This document shows, piece by piece, positions 22,417-33,920 of a stretch of DNA of 64,000 nt; positions within the stretch are counted from its first letter, which is position 1; every line of letters begins with the position of its first letter. The notes beneath the pieces were generated by a model that was not told the DNA's origin, ran no database searches, and saw nothing but the letters and a program-made list of their open reading frames with translations. Source of the DNA: Eucalyptus grandis. Taxonomy: Eukaryota > Streptophyta > Magnoliopsida > Myrtales > Myrtaceae. The translations under genes were made by a program, and so were the position numbers. The stretch covers positions 878,001-942,000 of the forward strand of contig NC_052618.1 of NCBI RefSeq assembly GCF_016545825.1, in the 5' to 3' direction.

Positions 22417-23328
22417 ACATTAAACCAAAGTCGAATGGAACGGAAGCATTTTCGATAAATTCTTTTACCTCACTTTCTCTCATCGATATCTTTTCCTTTA
22501 AATTTTACTTTTTATTTTATCTTTAAAAAATTGAATTTCAATTATTTTATTCTTTTTTTTTTTTATCCTTTTCTTTCATTTTCTTTTCCTTCTTCTTTTG
22601 TTGTTTGTTGACCACGGGCGAGCTCCAGCCTCGTTGGCTGCCTTGCCATGCCCATAGTTGCCAGAGGTTAGCAAAGTTTTAACGACCTCAGGTGAGAGGT
22701 GAGGCTCGAGCCTCACCCAGCTCGCTGGCTCACTAGCCTATAACGATGCTCAAGCAAAAAATTATTCAAAACGGTGTATGGAAGAAAATATGTTTCTTAT
22801 TATTTTTAAGAAACACTACATTTTCCGTGAAACGAATGAAATTTTAGTAGACTAAATCAAAGCCCAAATTGGCTAAACCCAACTCAAGCTTAGTCTCACT
22901 CAAAACCAAAGCCAAGCCCAAATTCCTAGACTTCAAGCTTAGTCCTCTTGTTCTTTCTTCCTTCTCGTTTCTTCGTGGTTTTCCTCCACGCTGAGTTCAC
23001 CACCGTTCCCAAACACACTTCATATCGGACCTAAAACCACAACACTGAAACCACCGACGGGTATTTACCCCGCCCATGATTGAGGTTTCTCGTTTCTAGG
23101 CTCCGGCCACGAAGAAAGGAGGGAGGGAGAGCTAGCGACATAAACGGAAAAGAATCGTAAATACCAATAGAAGGACACAAAATGAGGCTGCACTGTAAAG
23201 AAAGGGATGCCAATCGAAATCCAAACAATTAGGATATTAGAAGAGAAACACACGTGTGTGTATTTATTTAAGAGATAACGAAGATTATTCTTATTGAAAT
23301 TGTAACATGATCTTCATCCATCGTACAA
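22417..23328. repeat. Intergenic DNA with a GC-rich core fragment
   Basis: A polypyrimidine tract (22545-22602) leads into GGGCGAGCTCCAGCCTCGTTGG and GAGGCTCGAGCCTCACC-like words (22610-22745), the same module found in several TIR elements here. Only the pyrimidine side is evident. From about 23150 the sequence is the 3-prime flank of the next SPH gene. No gene is seen. Confidence 0.45.
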
Positions 23329-23748
23329 TCACATAAGAGGTTTCCTCCCTAATTGCATAGAAGCTTTCCATGGATAACAAAAATCGATCCCTCTAGTCTC
23401 ATTCAGCTTGCAAGGACCATTGGGAAAGACCGTCCAAATACACTCAGTGCACTCGTCCCTATTTTCATCATATATATCAAATCGATGAAATTCATTGGGC
23501 CATGCAAAGCTACAAAAGAACAACGTCGTCTTAAAGAAATTGGGTCTAAATTTGAATCCCCAGGCACGGGTGCTTGTTATGGTATGGTCTCCGAGATCGT
23601 CATTTTTGGATTTGCAATGAACTGTTAGTGTAGTTGCAGCAGACAAATTGCTGTTGATTTCGACATATGTCTTGCTGAAAATATCTGCTGCACAACCAGT
23701 TACAAGTAAAGAACAAATAAAAAAGCACTTAGCCGATGAGTTCCTCAT
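23329..23748 (-). CDS. S1-type self-incompatibility-like secreted protein (SPH family), copy 2
   Basis: Single-exon gene. The open frame begins at 23829, but the TATA-like box (23783-23795) lies inside that extension, so the first ATGs are upstream of the promoter. The methionine of MRNSSAK (23748) aligns with the starts of the other copies and gives 139 aa. The signal peptide has an AKCFFICSLLVTGCAA core. Mature landmarks are HCKSKNDDLG, FCSFAWPNEFHRFDIY, ECTECIWTVFPNGPC and FCYPWK; the C-terminal LGRKPLM tail is shared with copy 1. Six mature cysteines are kept. YVQ is replaced by YDEN. It is likely a secreted extracellular protein with unknown ligand. Confidence 0.87.
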   Translation of the reverse strand: MRNSSAKCFFICSLLVTGCAADIFSKTYVEINSNLSAATTLTVHCKSKNDDLGDHTITSTRAWGFKFRPNFFKTTLFFCSFAWPNEFHRFDIYDENRDECTECIWTVFPNGPCKLNETRGIDFCYPWKASMQLGRKPLM

Positions 23749-23782
23749 TGTGGAGTACATGGCTCCAATATCACACATCATT

Positions 23783-23795
23783 CTAGTATTTAAAG
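23783..23795 (-). promoter_or_regulatory. TATA-like box of SPH copy 2
   Basis: On the minus strand CTTTAAATACTAG sits where CTTTAAATAGCT lies in the other copies. It rules out the longer reading from 23829. Confidence 0.6.
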
Positions 23796-23829
23796 ATGGA
23801 GAGTGGGCTTGCCACCTGGCAACAATCAT

Positions 23830-24639
23830 ATTACCTTTTATGTTTGTTCCTTTTACTCTTGGATAATAATTGCCATATTCCTTTTATTTCTTTTCCCTTA
23901 TGTTAAATTTGTTCCTTTTTTCTTTTTATCGAAGTTCCCTTTTTTGTAGATGCCATGCATTCACCCATCTTTGGTATGAGAACTACTATATTTTCCTTTT
24001 AATTTTCACTTCATTTATAGTTTGGGATAAGAATTCTCACATCCTTTTATGTTTCCTTATTCACCTTTTATATTTTTTTCCTCCTTACTCTGCGATAAAA
24101 ACTACCATATTACCTTTTATATTCTTTCTTTTTTTACTCTAAATAATAATTGCCACATTGCCTTTTATTCTTTTTACTTCTTACTTTGGGATAATAATTG
24201 CCACATGGGATCAGCTACAAATCAATTTTAATATCTTCTGTACAGCTTAATTGAAGGAAAGAGAACAATTTTATTTGAGAAATGATTGTGTGACAGTTTT
24301 AATGCATTGTTAGAACAATAATTTATTCTTGACCCCAAAAACCAAATCACAAAAATTATAAATTATTGTGGAACATACTTCTTCAAGAATTTGTGATTCA
24401 CAATAGACTGTTATTCTCATAGTACCTCAAAGTTACGCTAACAAAGCCCGTTCTAATAAATAAATAAATAAAAAGTTAGACAATACTAGCATGATGTATC
24501 AAAACTTTAAGGGACTTAAAAAAAAAAAGAACTAAGATTGTTAAGCAATAATTGGCTAGTTTAAATGTGCAAAGGGATCCATTGCACAAACTCATTTTGG
24601 TTTTGTGAAAAACATTCACCAAACTATCATTAATAAATA
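23830..24639. other. SPH-unit flank, no gene
   Basis: This is AT-rich and repeats GGGATAA(G/T)AATTGCCA...TTACCTTTTAT phrases about six times (23860-24205), the hallmark of SPH promoter-side flanks. The segment 24440-24640 has counterparts at 33590-33780 and 36160-36390, so it belongs to the larger duplicated unit. Confidence 0.5.
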
Positions 24640-26070
24640 CCTTTTATGCTAGTCCCGGATATCTCCTAAATAAGTTCTATGCCCAATATTTGGCAAGTAG
24701 GGAATCCAACTACACATTTGGCTAGATACCAAGAAAGAGAAGGAAAGAGAAGTGGCATAAGGAAGTTGTCCTGCACTCTTGCTGTGTTCTCTACCTACTC
24801 ATTTTGTATTGTTTAGGATTCTGGTAACTTTTTGTAGAAAGTCATCTTGCATACACATTTGGCTCACAAAAATTAACTGCACATGAGAAGTTAGAATCGC
24901 TCACCAAGAGGAAATTAACCATTTGTGATAGAACGCATTAGTTCTTAAATCTTAGTCCCTATGTATAAGAATTACTTTATTAATATGAAGATTATGTTAG
25001 AATATAACCACAAATTTTTATAAATCATTTTATTACTCATTGCATTATAGAGTGCAAAATTTAGTTGTAATTATTTTATAATTGTCAAAGTACAACATAT
25101 GTCGTCCACTACGATACAGTTACATCATTTTGATCGATATATATATAAATCACTTGAATAAATATCTCTAGAATTATTGGTAAGTTCTATGCCAAATCTT
25201 TGGCAAAGAGGGAATCCAACTGCACATTTGGCTAGATACCAAGAAAAAGAAATAAAGAGAAGTGGCATAAGGAAGTTGTCCTTCACTCCTCCTGTGTTCT
25301 CCATTTGTGTTACTTAGGATTCCGGTAACCTTTTGTAGAAAGTCATTTTGCATACACATATGACTCACATAGATTAGTTGCAAATGAGAAATTAGAATTG
25401 CTCACCAAGAGGAAATAAACTATATGTAATAGAATGCATTAGTTCTTAAATCTTAGTCCCTATGTATAAGAATTGCTTTATTAATATAATGATTACATTC
25501 AAATATAACCACAAATTTTTATATATCATTTTATTACTCATTGCATTATAGAGTGCAAAATTTATATATGATTATTCTATAATTGTCAAAGTACAACAAG
25601 TGTTGTACACTACGATCTAGTTACATCATTTTGATTGATAAATATTTAAAAAAAAAAAAAAAAACAGAGAGAGTAAATCACTTGAATAAATATCTCAAAA
25701 ATTGTTAGTAACTTCTATGTCAAATCTTTGGCAAATAGGGAATTGAGCTGCACATTTGGCTAGATACCACAAAGAGAGGGAAAGAGAAGTGGCATAAGGA
25801 AGTTGTCTAGCACCCCCATTGTATTCTCTACCTGCTCGTTTTGTGTTGTTTAGGATTCAGGTGACCTTTTGTAGAAATTCATTTTGCATACACATTTGAC
25901 TCACACAAATTGGTTGCACATGAGAAATTAGAATCACTCACCAAGAGCAAATAAAGTATTTGTGATAGATAGCATTAGTTCTTAAATCTTAGTCCCTATG
26001 TATAAGCATTGCTCTATTAATATAAAAAATTATATTCAAATAGAACCACAAAACTTTAAATCATTTTATT
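24640..26070. repeat. Three tandem copies of a 510-530-bp non-coding unit
   Basis: The phrase AAGTTCTATGCC...TTTGGCAA(G/A)TAGGGAAT starts units near 24672, 25182 and 25710. Each continues with GGCTAGATACCAAGAAAGAG, a GTGGCATAAGGAAGTTGTC phrase, TAGGATTC(T/C)GGTAAC and a CATTGCATTATAGAGTGC phrase. Partial single copies recur at 33790 and 36385 beside other SPH loci. The unit carries no open frame of note. An A16 run lies at about 25648-25664. Confidence 0.8.
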
Positions 26071-26109
26071 ACTACCCTTAAATACATTGCAAACCAGTGC
26101 ACATATATA

Positions 26110-28990
26110 TGAGGCGGACTACTAAGTCCGATTCAACTTAAACAAGTTGAGAATTAAGGTCTACAAGCAGGGGTGGGGGTTCCACAAACTACGAGCCCTT
26201 GTCCTCCTTTTCATCATCCTCCACACTCCAACTGGAGCCTTTAGCAGACTGCACCGAACTTCCAAGATCTTCAAAATCCGGGTTTGCTGCATTTAGGGAC
26301 TTGAAATGTTGTCCCACAACCGGGATGAGATTATGACTCATCAAGTTCTACCCCCTAAGACCCAATTAGGAAGCCAATACACCTTAGGCTACCTAAGCAC
26401 AATACGAGTCAAAAGACTTACCTTAGTCTCAGTTCCATCTTGCAAATCATCATTATTTATAAATGCTTTATATAACATCAACCAATCATTAAATTATGCC
26501 ATCACATCAATTCAGAACTCAAATCCTATCATCGATCAATCGATTTAGTTAATTACATGTCATCTCGACCCTTTCTTTGTGTGCCCATCTCATACTATCT
26601 ATAAGTCTGTTCATATCAAGACTGCTCGCTCTAAGTTGATAAATAGATAGTATAGCTTGCACTAAGTTAATAGGGTTAAGGTATACTGCTCTCGCTAAGC
26701 TAACATATCGCTCGCAAGCTGATATAGTATACCGGCATACTGCTTTCGCTAAGCTGAGATATTACCCGTAGGCTGATATACTATACCCATGATGCTCACT
26801 CTAAGCTGATAAAGTGTATTGTTCGCACTAAGCTGACATGTTGCTCACAGGCTGATGTAATACACCAGTATACTGCTCTCCCTAAGCTGACATATCAGCG
26901 CCCGTAGGATCATATAGTATACTATTCTGATCATTTAATCAATTCCATTTTTTTATCATTCTCGATAAAATAGCTGTGTGTAGGGATACAGTTGGCCTTA
27001 GCCAAAATATCATACTTTTACTTTTTGAACATCCCACTAGTTTCAATAGCTCGTAACTTTTTTTTTTTTTTTGCGCTGTAAACCGACGCCCGGTAATTTT
27101 CCCTTCATTACCAAAATTAATCAATTTAGGAATAAAATCCTAAAATAATCTTTAAATCAATTAAGTATGATTTAACGCTCAAATAAATAAACAGATCACA
27201 TCATCATAATCAGCATAAAATTTCGGTCATCGACCATCCCAGCCGAATTTCCAGAAAATAAATAAATAAATTAAATAATTACGAAAATGATTAAATATAT
27301 ATAATAAATCCAACTTAGGCCCGTTATAGCCTAATTGGAAGCCGAGACAAGTCCGAAAAATTACCGAGACTCGTTTAATAAATAATAGAGCATATTTCCT
27401 TGCTAACTACACCAATCATTTGCCTAACATGCAATAATAAGGCTCAAAACTAATTGCTCTACTCTAATCTATCAACATAATTACACTTAATTAAATGTAA
27501 TAAATCCCTAAGTATTATTAGCCTACTAAGAAGAAATTAGTGAGCAAAACTCACTTGATTAAATGTGAAGGCCGGATTACTGCGACGACGGCGTCAGCAG
27601 ACACTCGGGCCGGGCCCAAAAGCCTTGCAAGCCCACATCAATTGGTGGGCTTGGTCTCAGGCTTGGGCCTACTTCTTGGGCTTCAAGTGAGCAGAAAATT
27701 TGCTGGAGATGGGCTGAAGTTGCGGGCCTCAAAGCTAGACTCGATGGGCTGAACACTTGGGCTTGCTGAAAACAAAAACTTGTTGAAAACAAAAACTTGC
27801 TGGGCTTCACTGATTTGTGGACTGCTGAACCAGGCTTTGCTGGGCCCGAAAGACTGAAGGAGCTGGGCTGATAATGTGGGCCAAAGAAATGCGTTGGGCT
27901 GAACTTCACGTGCGAGAGGAGCAGCAAAGTCCACGAGTTGAAGAAGCTGGAATTCGCGGCTAGCTTCGTTGGGTCTTTGAGCTTCACTGGCATGCAGCTT
28001 GGGTTGGCTTGGGGGAGGCAGCAAGGTGGCAAGGAGGAGATGGGACGAAGGCTTGGTGGATGGTGGCCGACAATTGGAGGTGCTGACTGCAGCTTGGTCG
28101 ATCATGGTTGACGGTGGGAGGAAGGGACGCGGACGAAGCTGAAATGGAGGAGAGATGGGGCTGCTTCAGTTAGGCTGTTGAAATCAACAAATCTCTGGGC
28201 TGGTTGACTTGATGGACAAGTGGCAGCAAGGTGAAAGAGAATTGGAGCTTCAGTAGTCGCTGGCAGGGGAAAAACACGCGTGAACTGCAGGGAGAGACAC
28301 AGAAGCGTGGACGGTAGCAACAAGTATTGAGAACGTGGACCGAAGGAGGGGAGCTTCCAATGAAACAACTGAAAGAAGGCAAAGGCGGTTCTGTTTTTTA
28401 GGAAGGAACGTCGGTCTCAATCGAATTGAGAAGAAGACAGTGAAGGGAGAAAACCAGTAGGGATAACGTGCAAAGGAAGATGGGGGAGAAAGAAGCAAGG
28501 TCAAGGGTGCTTATCCATCTAATTGAATGCATTGTCCCCCTCAAATACTTTCCAACCTTATCACTTAAATCTCCAATACTTTCTTGCATTAAAATCCACC
28601 AAATAATCCAATTTTGGTGTCAAAATTCCATCCCCAAGTATAATTCCGAATTTTACTCACATAGCTTCAATTTCTTCGCAAATTCTCCAAAATTTGATGT
28701 TCAATTTCCTCGAAGAAAAAGCTCATACCATTTCTATAGGTGCCCATCACCAAATAACTCGGCTTGAAAGTCCAAATTTCGTTCAAACGAGCCCATCCGT
28801 ATTTCTGTTAATTTTCCGCGACATCCGAATTTATTTTCCGTAAAAATTTTGGAATCTCCGAAAATTCTTCGAAGGATGAGTCGACATTCCTAAAATAGAA
28901 CTGTCACGACAGAACTTTCAATTTCTGAAATCGAGTTCAAATTCAAGGTTAATTTCAATCTGGCGTGCTTTTAGCGAAATCTAGTTTACC
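26110..28990 (-). repeat. Truncated inverted relative of the 3.3-kb solo LTR
   Basis: Reverse-complemented, this stretch matches the solo LTR at 39189-42507 in collinear order. Shared blocks include GTGAG(C/T)AAAACTCACT-type sequence beside TTAGTTTGCTAATG (27540 versus 40660), AAACGAGTCTCGG (27370 versus 40828) and the CTTTTGACTCGT...TAGGTAGCCT block (26410 versus 41565). Both also carry a minisatellite between the last two blocks. About 500 bp at the LTR start and the exact far end are missing. Open frames on the minus strand at 27577-28504 are not conserved between the copies. Confidence 0.7.
26600..26930. repeat. Minisatellite of roughly 30-65 bp units
   Basis: Variants of CTCGCTAAGCTGATATAGTATAC repeat about eight times with substitutions. 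They lie inside the long-LTR relative at the position equivalent to the minisatellite at 41120-41420. Confidence 0.6.
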
Positions 28991-29001
28991 GGTTAATTCC
29001 A

Positions 29002-29452
29002 ATGAGCAGGAGGTCCATAACAGGGTTCTGTATCAAGTTAGGGGATTCTTTACTTTCATGGAAGACAAAGAAGCAACCGACTGTTTTATTATCCTCAGCA
29101 AAAGCGGAATATCAAGCCATGGCAAAGGCCGCATGTGAGATAGTATGGCTACGCGAATTGCTTCAAGATCTAGGGGTACAAATTGAAGGACCAACCAAAT
29201 TGTTTTGTGACAACGATGTGGCTCTCAAACTTGCCTCAAACCCAATAGTTCATGAAAGAACGAAGCACATAGAAGTGGATTATCATTTCACGCAAGAAAA
29301 GATCCAGCAAGGGATAATTGGGACACTGAGGATCCAAATAGAAGAGCAACCAACGGACGTCTTCACCAAACCCTTGTGTCAAAGCCAGCACGCTTATCTC
29401 TTAAACAAGCTAGGCGTCTTGGATATCTACAAGCCACCAGTTTGAGGGGGAG
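29002..29452 (+). pseudogene. RNase H end of a second Ty1/copia element
   Basis: Open frame 29002-29445 encodes the copia RNase H C-terminus: RRSITGFCIKLG, LSSAKAEYQAMA, EIVWLRELL, KLFCDNDVALKLA, RTKHIEVDYHF and DVFTKPL. It is uninterrupted but begins abruptly, with no upstream pol, so it is a 5-prime truncated remnant. It is followed by the purine tract TTTGAGGGGGAG. It differs clearly from the copia element at 15-22 kb and belongs to another lineage. Confidence 0.85.
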
Positions 29453-29683
29453 TGTTAGAAGATACACGTGAAGATTCACAATATTATTCAAGGATCAATC
29501 ACATTCATTTAGTATCGGATCTAATCGGATCCAAATATTGTAAAATATTTACTTGCTTTTCTTATACACACTTTGTATTATAAACAATGTGAATACTGTA
29601 CATTGAAAGATATACAGAATACAAAGAAAATTCTTCTCTCGACTACTTCGTCTTCATCTTCTTTTAGTAGAACTTAAAATTCA
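29453..29683 (+). repeat. Putative 3-prime LTR of the second copia fragment
   Basis: It starts TGTTAGAAGATAC directly after the polypurine tract and contains TATACACAC-like and TTGTATTAT sequence. A CA at 29682-29683 is a plausible end. No matching 5-prime LTR or target duplication is visible, so the right boundary is a guess. Confidence 0.5.
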
Positions 29684-30825
29684 GGTGATTTATTCTAATC
29701 AACGCTTCATCCCCCGTACATACTCCGCACAACAAAGGTCTTGGAATCAAGAACAAATCACATGCAGAGGAGTCTCCCAGAAAAGGAAACTTATCCACAA
29801 CGTCACAAACTTAAAATCCATGCGTGAAGTAATCGTGAACTTGGAAATGAGGGAGCTTTGCTGGCCATTTACTTGCTTGCCGCATGATCCGGGCCGAATC
29901 ATGAGAATCCACCACATCCAACTCGACGAGATCAATGACTATATGAAACATTCAACCACGACTATGAGCGACTCGGTCCAACTCGACTTAGCAAGGACAC
30001 AGTCACAGGCCATCGATTGAAACATGGGGTGAGCGGGGTTCTGGTTTCCGCGCAGTGAAGCAAAGGGGCAGCTACAAATTAAGCTGAACAAACCGAAACG
30101 CGATTGCCGTAGATCGAATACAAAGTGAGATCGCACGTCGAAGTCCACGAAGTGATGGAAGTGGTGGGTGGGCCTTGGCAGTACGGACAATAAAACTTAA
30201 TTTGAAAACCGCCTATCTAATTGTTATTTTCTGACCTCATTGAAATGAAACTCCTACACTTGGCCTCAGAATCAATCAAACGCATCCGGCCAGAAGAAGA
30301 TGGGATAAAACGAAGAAAAAGTAGCTTGGGGTTTTTATTCTCAGGGATTAGAATGTTTTATTCAGATTTCTTTTTTTATAAAAGCGCCCTTTGTGTTAGT
30401 TGCTTGAAAAATCACTCGCTCACCAACCAAGAAAGTCAGACCCCTATTGAAAGACTAACGTGGCTACTTTAGTCCCTTATTTAAGGTAAAGTTTACTCGT
30501 GGCCATCTTATGAGGAAATGACTCAATTTTAGGTTCTTATTTGAAACTTTTCCTAGTAAAAGATGAGATTGCTCCAATAAATAAATTTTACTTTTTGCCT
30601 TTAATAAAAAAAGGTTCTCTCTTTTTCCACCTTTTTTTTATTATTATAAAAGCGCCCTTTGTGAGAACCATCTAGAACCAATCAGATCTAGTCTAGTAAG
30701 TTCGGTTCCTCCTTAGGAACTAGGAATTGGACCGTATCCTATGGAAACTACATAGAATCGATCAATCCAGTCCAATTCCTGGGTTGAGATCTATGCACAC
30801 CTCGACAAAAAAAATAGTAAGAGGC
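29684..30825. other. Unassigned intergenic DNA
   Basis: Open frames at 29685-30020 (+) and 29939-30190 (-) have no recognisable domain. GC content is higher at 29700-30180 than around it. The phrase AAAAGCGCCCTTTGTG occurs twice (30377 and 30647), which suggests a small repeat. I see nothing else. Confidence 0.3.
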
Positions 30826-31115
30826 GAGGGACACAAAATGAAAGAGTCAACACTATAGATAAAGAGATCATAATCAGAATCAAAATGGTGAGAATATTAG
30901 AAAAGAAACATGCACATGTGCATGTATTTATTTAAGAGATAATGAAGATGATTCTTATTCCATCTAAATTGCAATGTGTGAGTTCACAACATTATCTTTC
31001 TCTATTATACAAGTTCCGTGTAAAGAACAAATAAATGGGCACCAAGCTGATGAGTTCCTCATAGTTGAATGCATGCACCAATATCAACATCATTTAGCTA
31101 TTTAAGGATATAAAG
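30826..31115 (-). pseudogene. SPH locus with most of the coding region deleted
   Basis: The 3-prime flank (30826-31010) matches that of SPH copy 2, including an AAACA(C/T)GCAC(A/G)TGTG phrase and TATTTATTTAAGAGATAA. The 5-prime end (31015-31060, minus strand) matches its signal-peptide start (MRNSSA followed by an FICSL-like stretch), and a TATTTAAGG box follows at 31100-31108. About 330 bp of mature-protein sequence between them is gone. It cannot encode an SPH protein. Confidence 0.7.
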
Positions 31116-31140
31116 CGAAAGATATTGAGATAAGGATATT

Positions 31141-32160
31141 ATAAGTATCTAAAGTTTTGTACGATGCTCGCTTTAATATGAAAAGTTTTTTTGAATCACT
31201 TAAGTGCCACTTAAAAAAAAAGCAATTATTTAGGTGCCACTTCAAAAGAAAACGAATACTTAAATGCCAACTCCATTTTGGGTTACCGAAAATCCAACGT
31301 GGTAATATTTTTATTAATTTCTCCTACTGACGTGCCTCATCGGTATGCCCAATCAGCATATATGCTATTAAATGATGTCATCTACATGTTTTGTCCCAAA
31401 TTAAAAATCCTAATATAATTTTTTTCCAAATTCAAAATCCTAATTCAATTTGCCTCCAAAACCACACTCAGAGATAAAAATCTTAGTCTTGTTCATTTCA
31501 ACTCGACTCAATTATCAATTTTTTTTCTATCAATTTTTAGAGTAACTCGATCCAATCTCAATTCTTTTCCCCAAGAAAACGTCTACACAACCAAGTAGGA
31601 AGTGAAACGGCAGCGTTCGGGAGGAGAAGAAGCGTAGGAGGAGAGACAAGGCGATGCAGAAGCCACGGCCAAAATGCAATCTCGCTAGGTGGTGATAATC
31701 TGATGAGTAGAGCACTAAGTTTGCCCAAGTGGTCACTGCCGCCCTTCCCACATGAGAAGGGATAGGTGGGGTGGGGACGATTTAATTTTAGTATGGGTCT
31801 CATGCCTTATAAGGAGGTAAGGTAAAAGGCTGAAAGTTAGAGTATGAATAGAATAGAGCCAACCAAAACAAAATAAAAATTGATGAGTCACTTGATGGAG
31901 GAGAGGAAAGAGGAAGGAAGGGAGAGAAAATGAGAGGTAGAGAGATTAAATTGCCAACTCATCATCGGGTGGATTTTCTCTCTATTTTTTTTAATGAAAA
32001 AGCACATTAACATTTAATTAAAAAAACCGCTAAACTGTTGGCTAAACTTTGTCATCGAGGCACTTAAATTGATTGCTTTTTTTTTTGGATTTGACATTTA
32101 AGTAAGTCAACGAAAATTTTGGTATTAAAGTGAGCGTCAAAGGAAATTTTTGGCACTTCT
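31141..32160. mobile_element. Non-autonomous TIR element in the SPH promoter flank
   Basis: The left end contains GTACGATGCTCGCTTTAATATGAAAAG. The right end, reverse-complemented, contains TTTGACGCTCACTTTAATACCAAAA and a GGCACTTAAGT-like phrase. The same ends delimit the shorter element at 37306-37821. Other SPH units run continuously from the TATA region into the TTACCTTTTAT repeats, so this is an insertion. GC-rich sequence near 31590-31770 is internal. The target duplication is unclear. Confidence 0.55.
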
Positions 32161-32331
32161 AATATCTTTATGCTTGTGGATATCTTATCTCCACTTTGCC
32201 TTAACCATGTTACCTTTTATTTTTGTTCTTTTTAACTGTGGGATAATAACAACCATATTCCTTTTATTTTTCTTCCTTTTTTTCCGGTTTATTGAAGTTT
32301 CCAATTTTGCGTATGCCAATGCATTCCCTAT

Positions 32332-33246
32332 GGGCCTGTTTGGCAACGTGCCAAACAGTGCCAGATTATTATTTTTTGTTCCTAGAATTAGTTTGGGACG
32401 AGAATCGCATTTGGTAAAATTTTTATTCCCAGGAACGGATTGGGAAGAGAATTGAGAATAAAAAAATATATATATGATTCTCCGTCCGAGAATAAAAAAA
32501 AAAGAATCAAAACAATAAAAGTCTCCTTCTTCCCTTCCGACATCCCGTGATTGCCGTCCACCACCGCCCGCCGCCGTCCGCCGCCGCCGCCTGCCGCCGT
32601 CCGCCGCCGCCGCCTACCGCCGTGGGTCTAGCGAGCTCACCAAAGGCTCGCCAGGCCAGGGTGAGGTCCGGTGAGCTCGCCGGTGGCTAGGCCAGCCTCA
32701 CCCAACCCCAGCGAGGCCAGCTTGGCCACCGGCAGGGCGGGGCGAGCCTCACCGACAATTGGGCAACACTCACCTAGCCCCGCCTAGCCCCACCGAGGGG
32801 CTGGGCAAGGCCAACCTGGCCACCGGCGAGGCTGGCGAGGCCGAGCCTTGATGGGGCTGGGTGAGCCTCGCCCAGCCGCCGACGAGGCTCGACCGACGAG
32901 GGCCGACCTCGCCAAGGGCCGGCTACGCTCCAATAAGCGTCACCGGCCCTCGTTTGGCCGGTCGCCGGTCCAACGATCGGCCAAATGAAGAAGAAGAAGA
33001 ATAGGAGAAAAGGGAAAAAAAAGGAAAAAGTATTTAAAAGTATTTAAAAATAAAAATTAAAAGAATTTAATTTGGAATATCATCAATTAGGACGGTATCA
33101 AACACAATTCTATTTTAGAATAAAAAATTTTGAACAGTTACCAAACGCGTTTTTTTACTCAGAATCAGTTCCCGGAAGCAGAATAAAAAATAATCATTTT
33201 TAGTCAAAATCAGCTCCCGGGAATAGAATCGTTATCAAACGCGCCC
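32332..33246. mobile_element. Non-autonomous TIR element with GC-rich core (915 bp)
   Basis: The left end GGGCCTGTTTGGCAAC pairs with the right end, reverse-complemented GGGCGCGTTTGATAAC. Paralogous flanks at 23950-24030 run through without it, so filled and empty sites exist in the window. Each AT-rich arm has further sub-terminal copies of an AGAATAAAAA...TCCCGGGAA-like phrase. The core (32530-32990) is GC-rich with CCGCCG and GGCGAGGC words, followed by GGCCGGTCGCCGG and a polypurine tract (32985-33030). The end sequences resemble PIF/Harbinger or hAT termini, but no clean target duplication is seen. Confidence 0.7.
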
Positions 33247-33920
33247 GATGTTACCTTTTCTTTTTCTTCTTTTATAGTTTGGGATAAGAATTTCCATATA
33301 ACCTTTTATATTCTTTTCTTTACACACTAAAAAATAAGAATATTACTTTTTATATTCTTTCCTTTTTACTCTGAGATAATAATTGCCACATTACTTTTTA
33401 TTCTTTTTCTTTCTTACTTGGGATAATAATTGCCACCTATGAGTAGCTATAAATCAAGTACAATATTTTCCGTATGGGTTAATTAAAGGAGAGAACACCA
33501 TAGCAATTTTGTTACAGCTATTGTCTAGTAAAGGAAGCAATTATACTTTGAAGATGCCACGCACTCAATTATCTTTTTTCTATTCGTAAAAGGTTAGGCA
33601 ATACTAGCACGCTGTATCAAAACTTTGAAAGGGACTTCTTTTGGGAAAAAGTAAGATTGATGAACAGTAACTGGCTAGTTTAAACACTGAAACGGATCCA
33701 TTGCACAAATTCATTTTGATTTCGCGAAAAACATTACCCGAATGATCATTAATAAATACCTTTTTATGGTAGTTTTCAATATTTCACGAATTACTGGTAA
33801 GTTCTAGGCCAAATATGTGGCGACTAGGGAATTTGGCTGGATACCACAAAGAGAGGGAATGAGAAGTGGCATAAGAAAGTCGTCTTGCACCCCCATTGTA
33901 TTCTCTACCTACCCATTTTA

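Noticed and set aside
26600..26930. CRISPR-like spaced repeats
   Set aside because: Units vary in length and sequence and the genome is plant nuclear; this is a minisatellite.
27577..28504. Minus-strand open frames up to 151 codons
   Set aside because: Inside the truncated long-LTR relative; not conserved in the other copy and without any motif.
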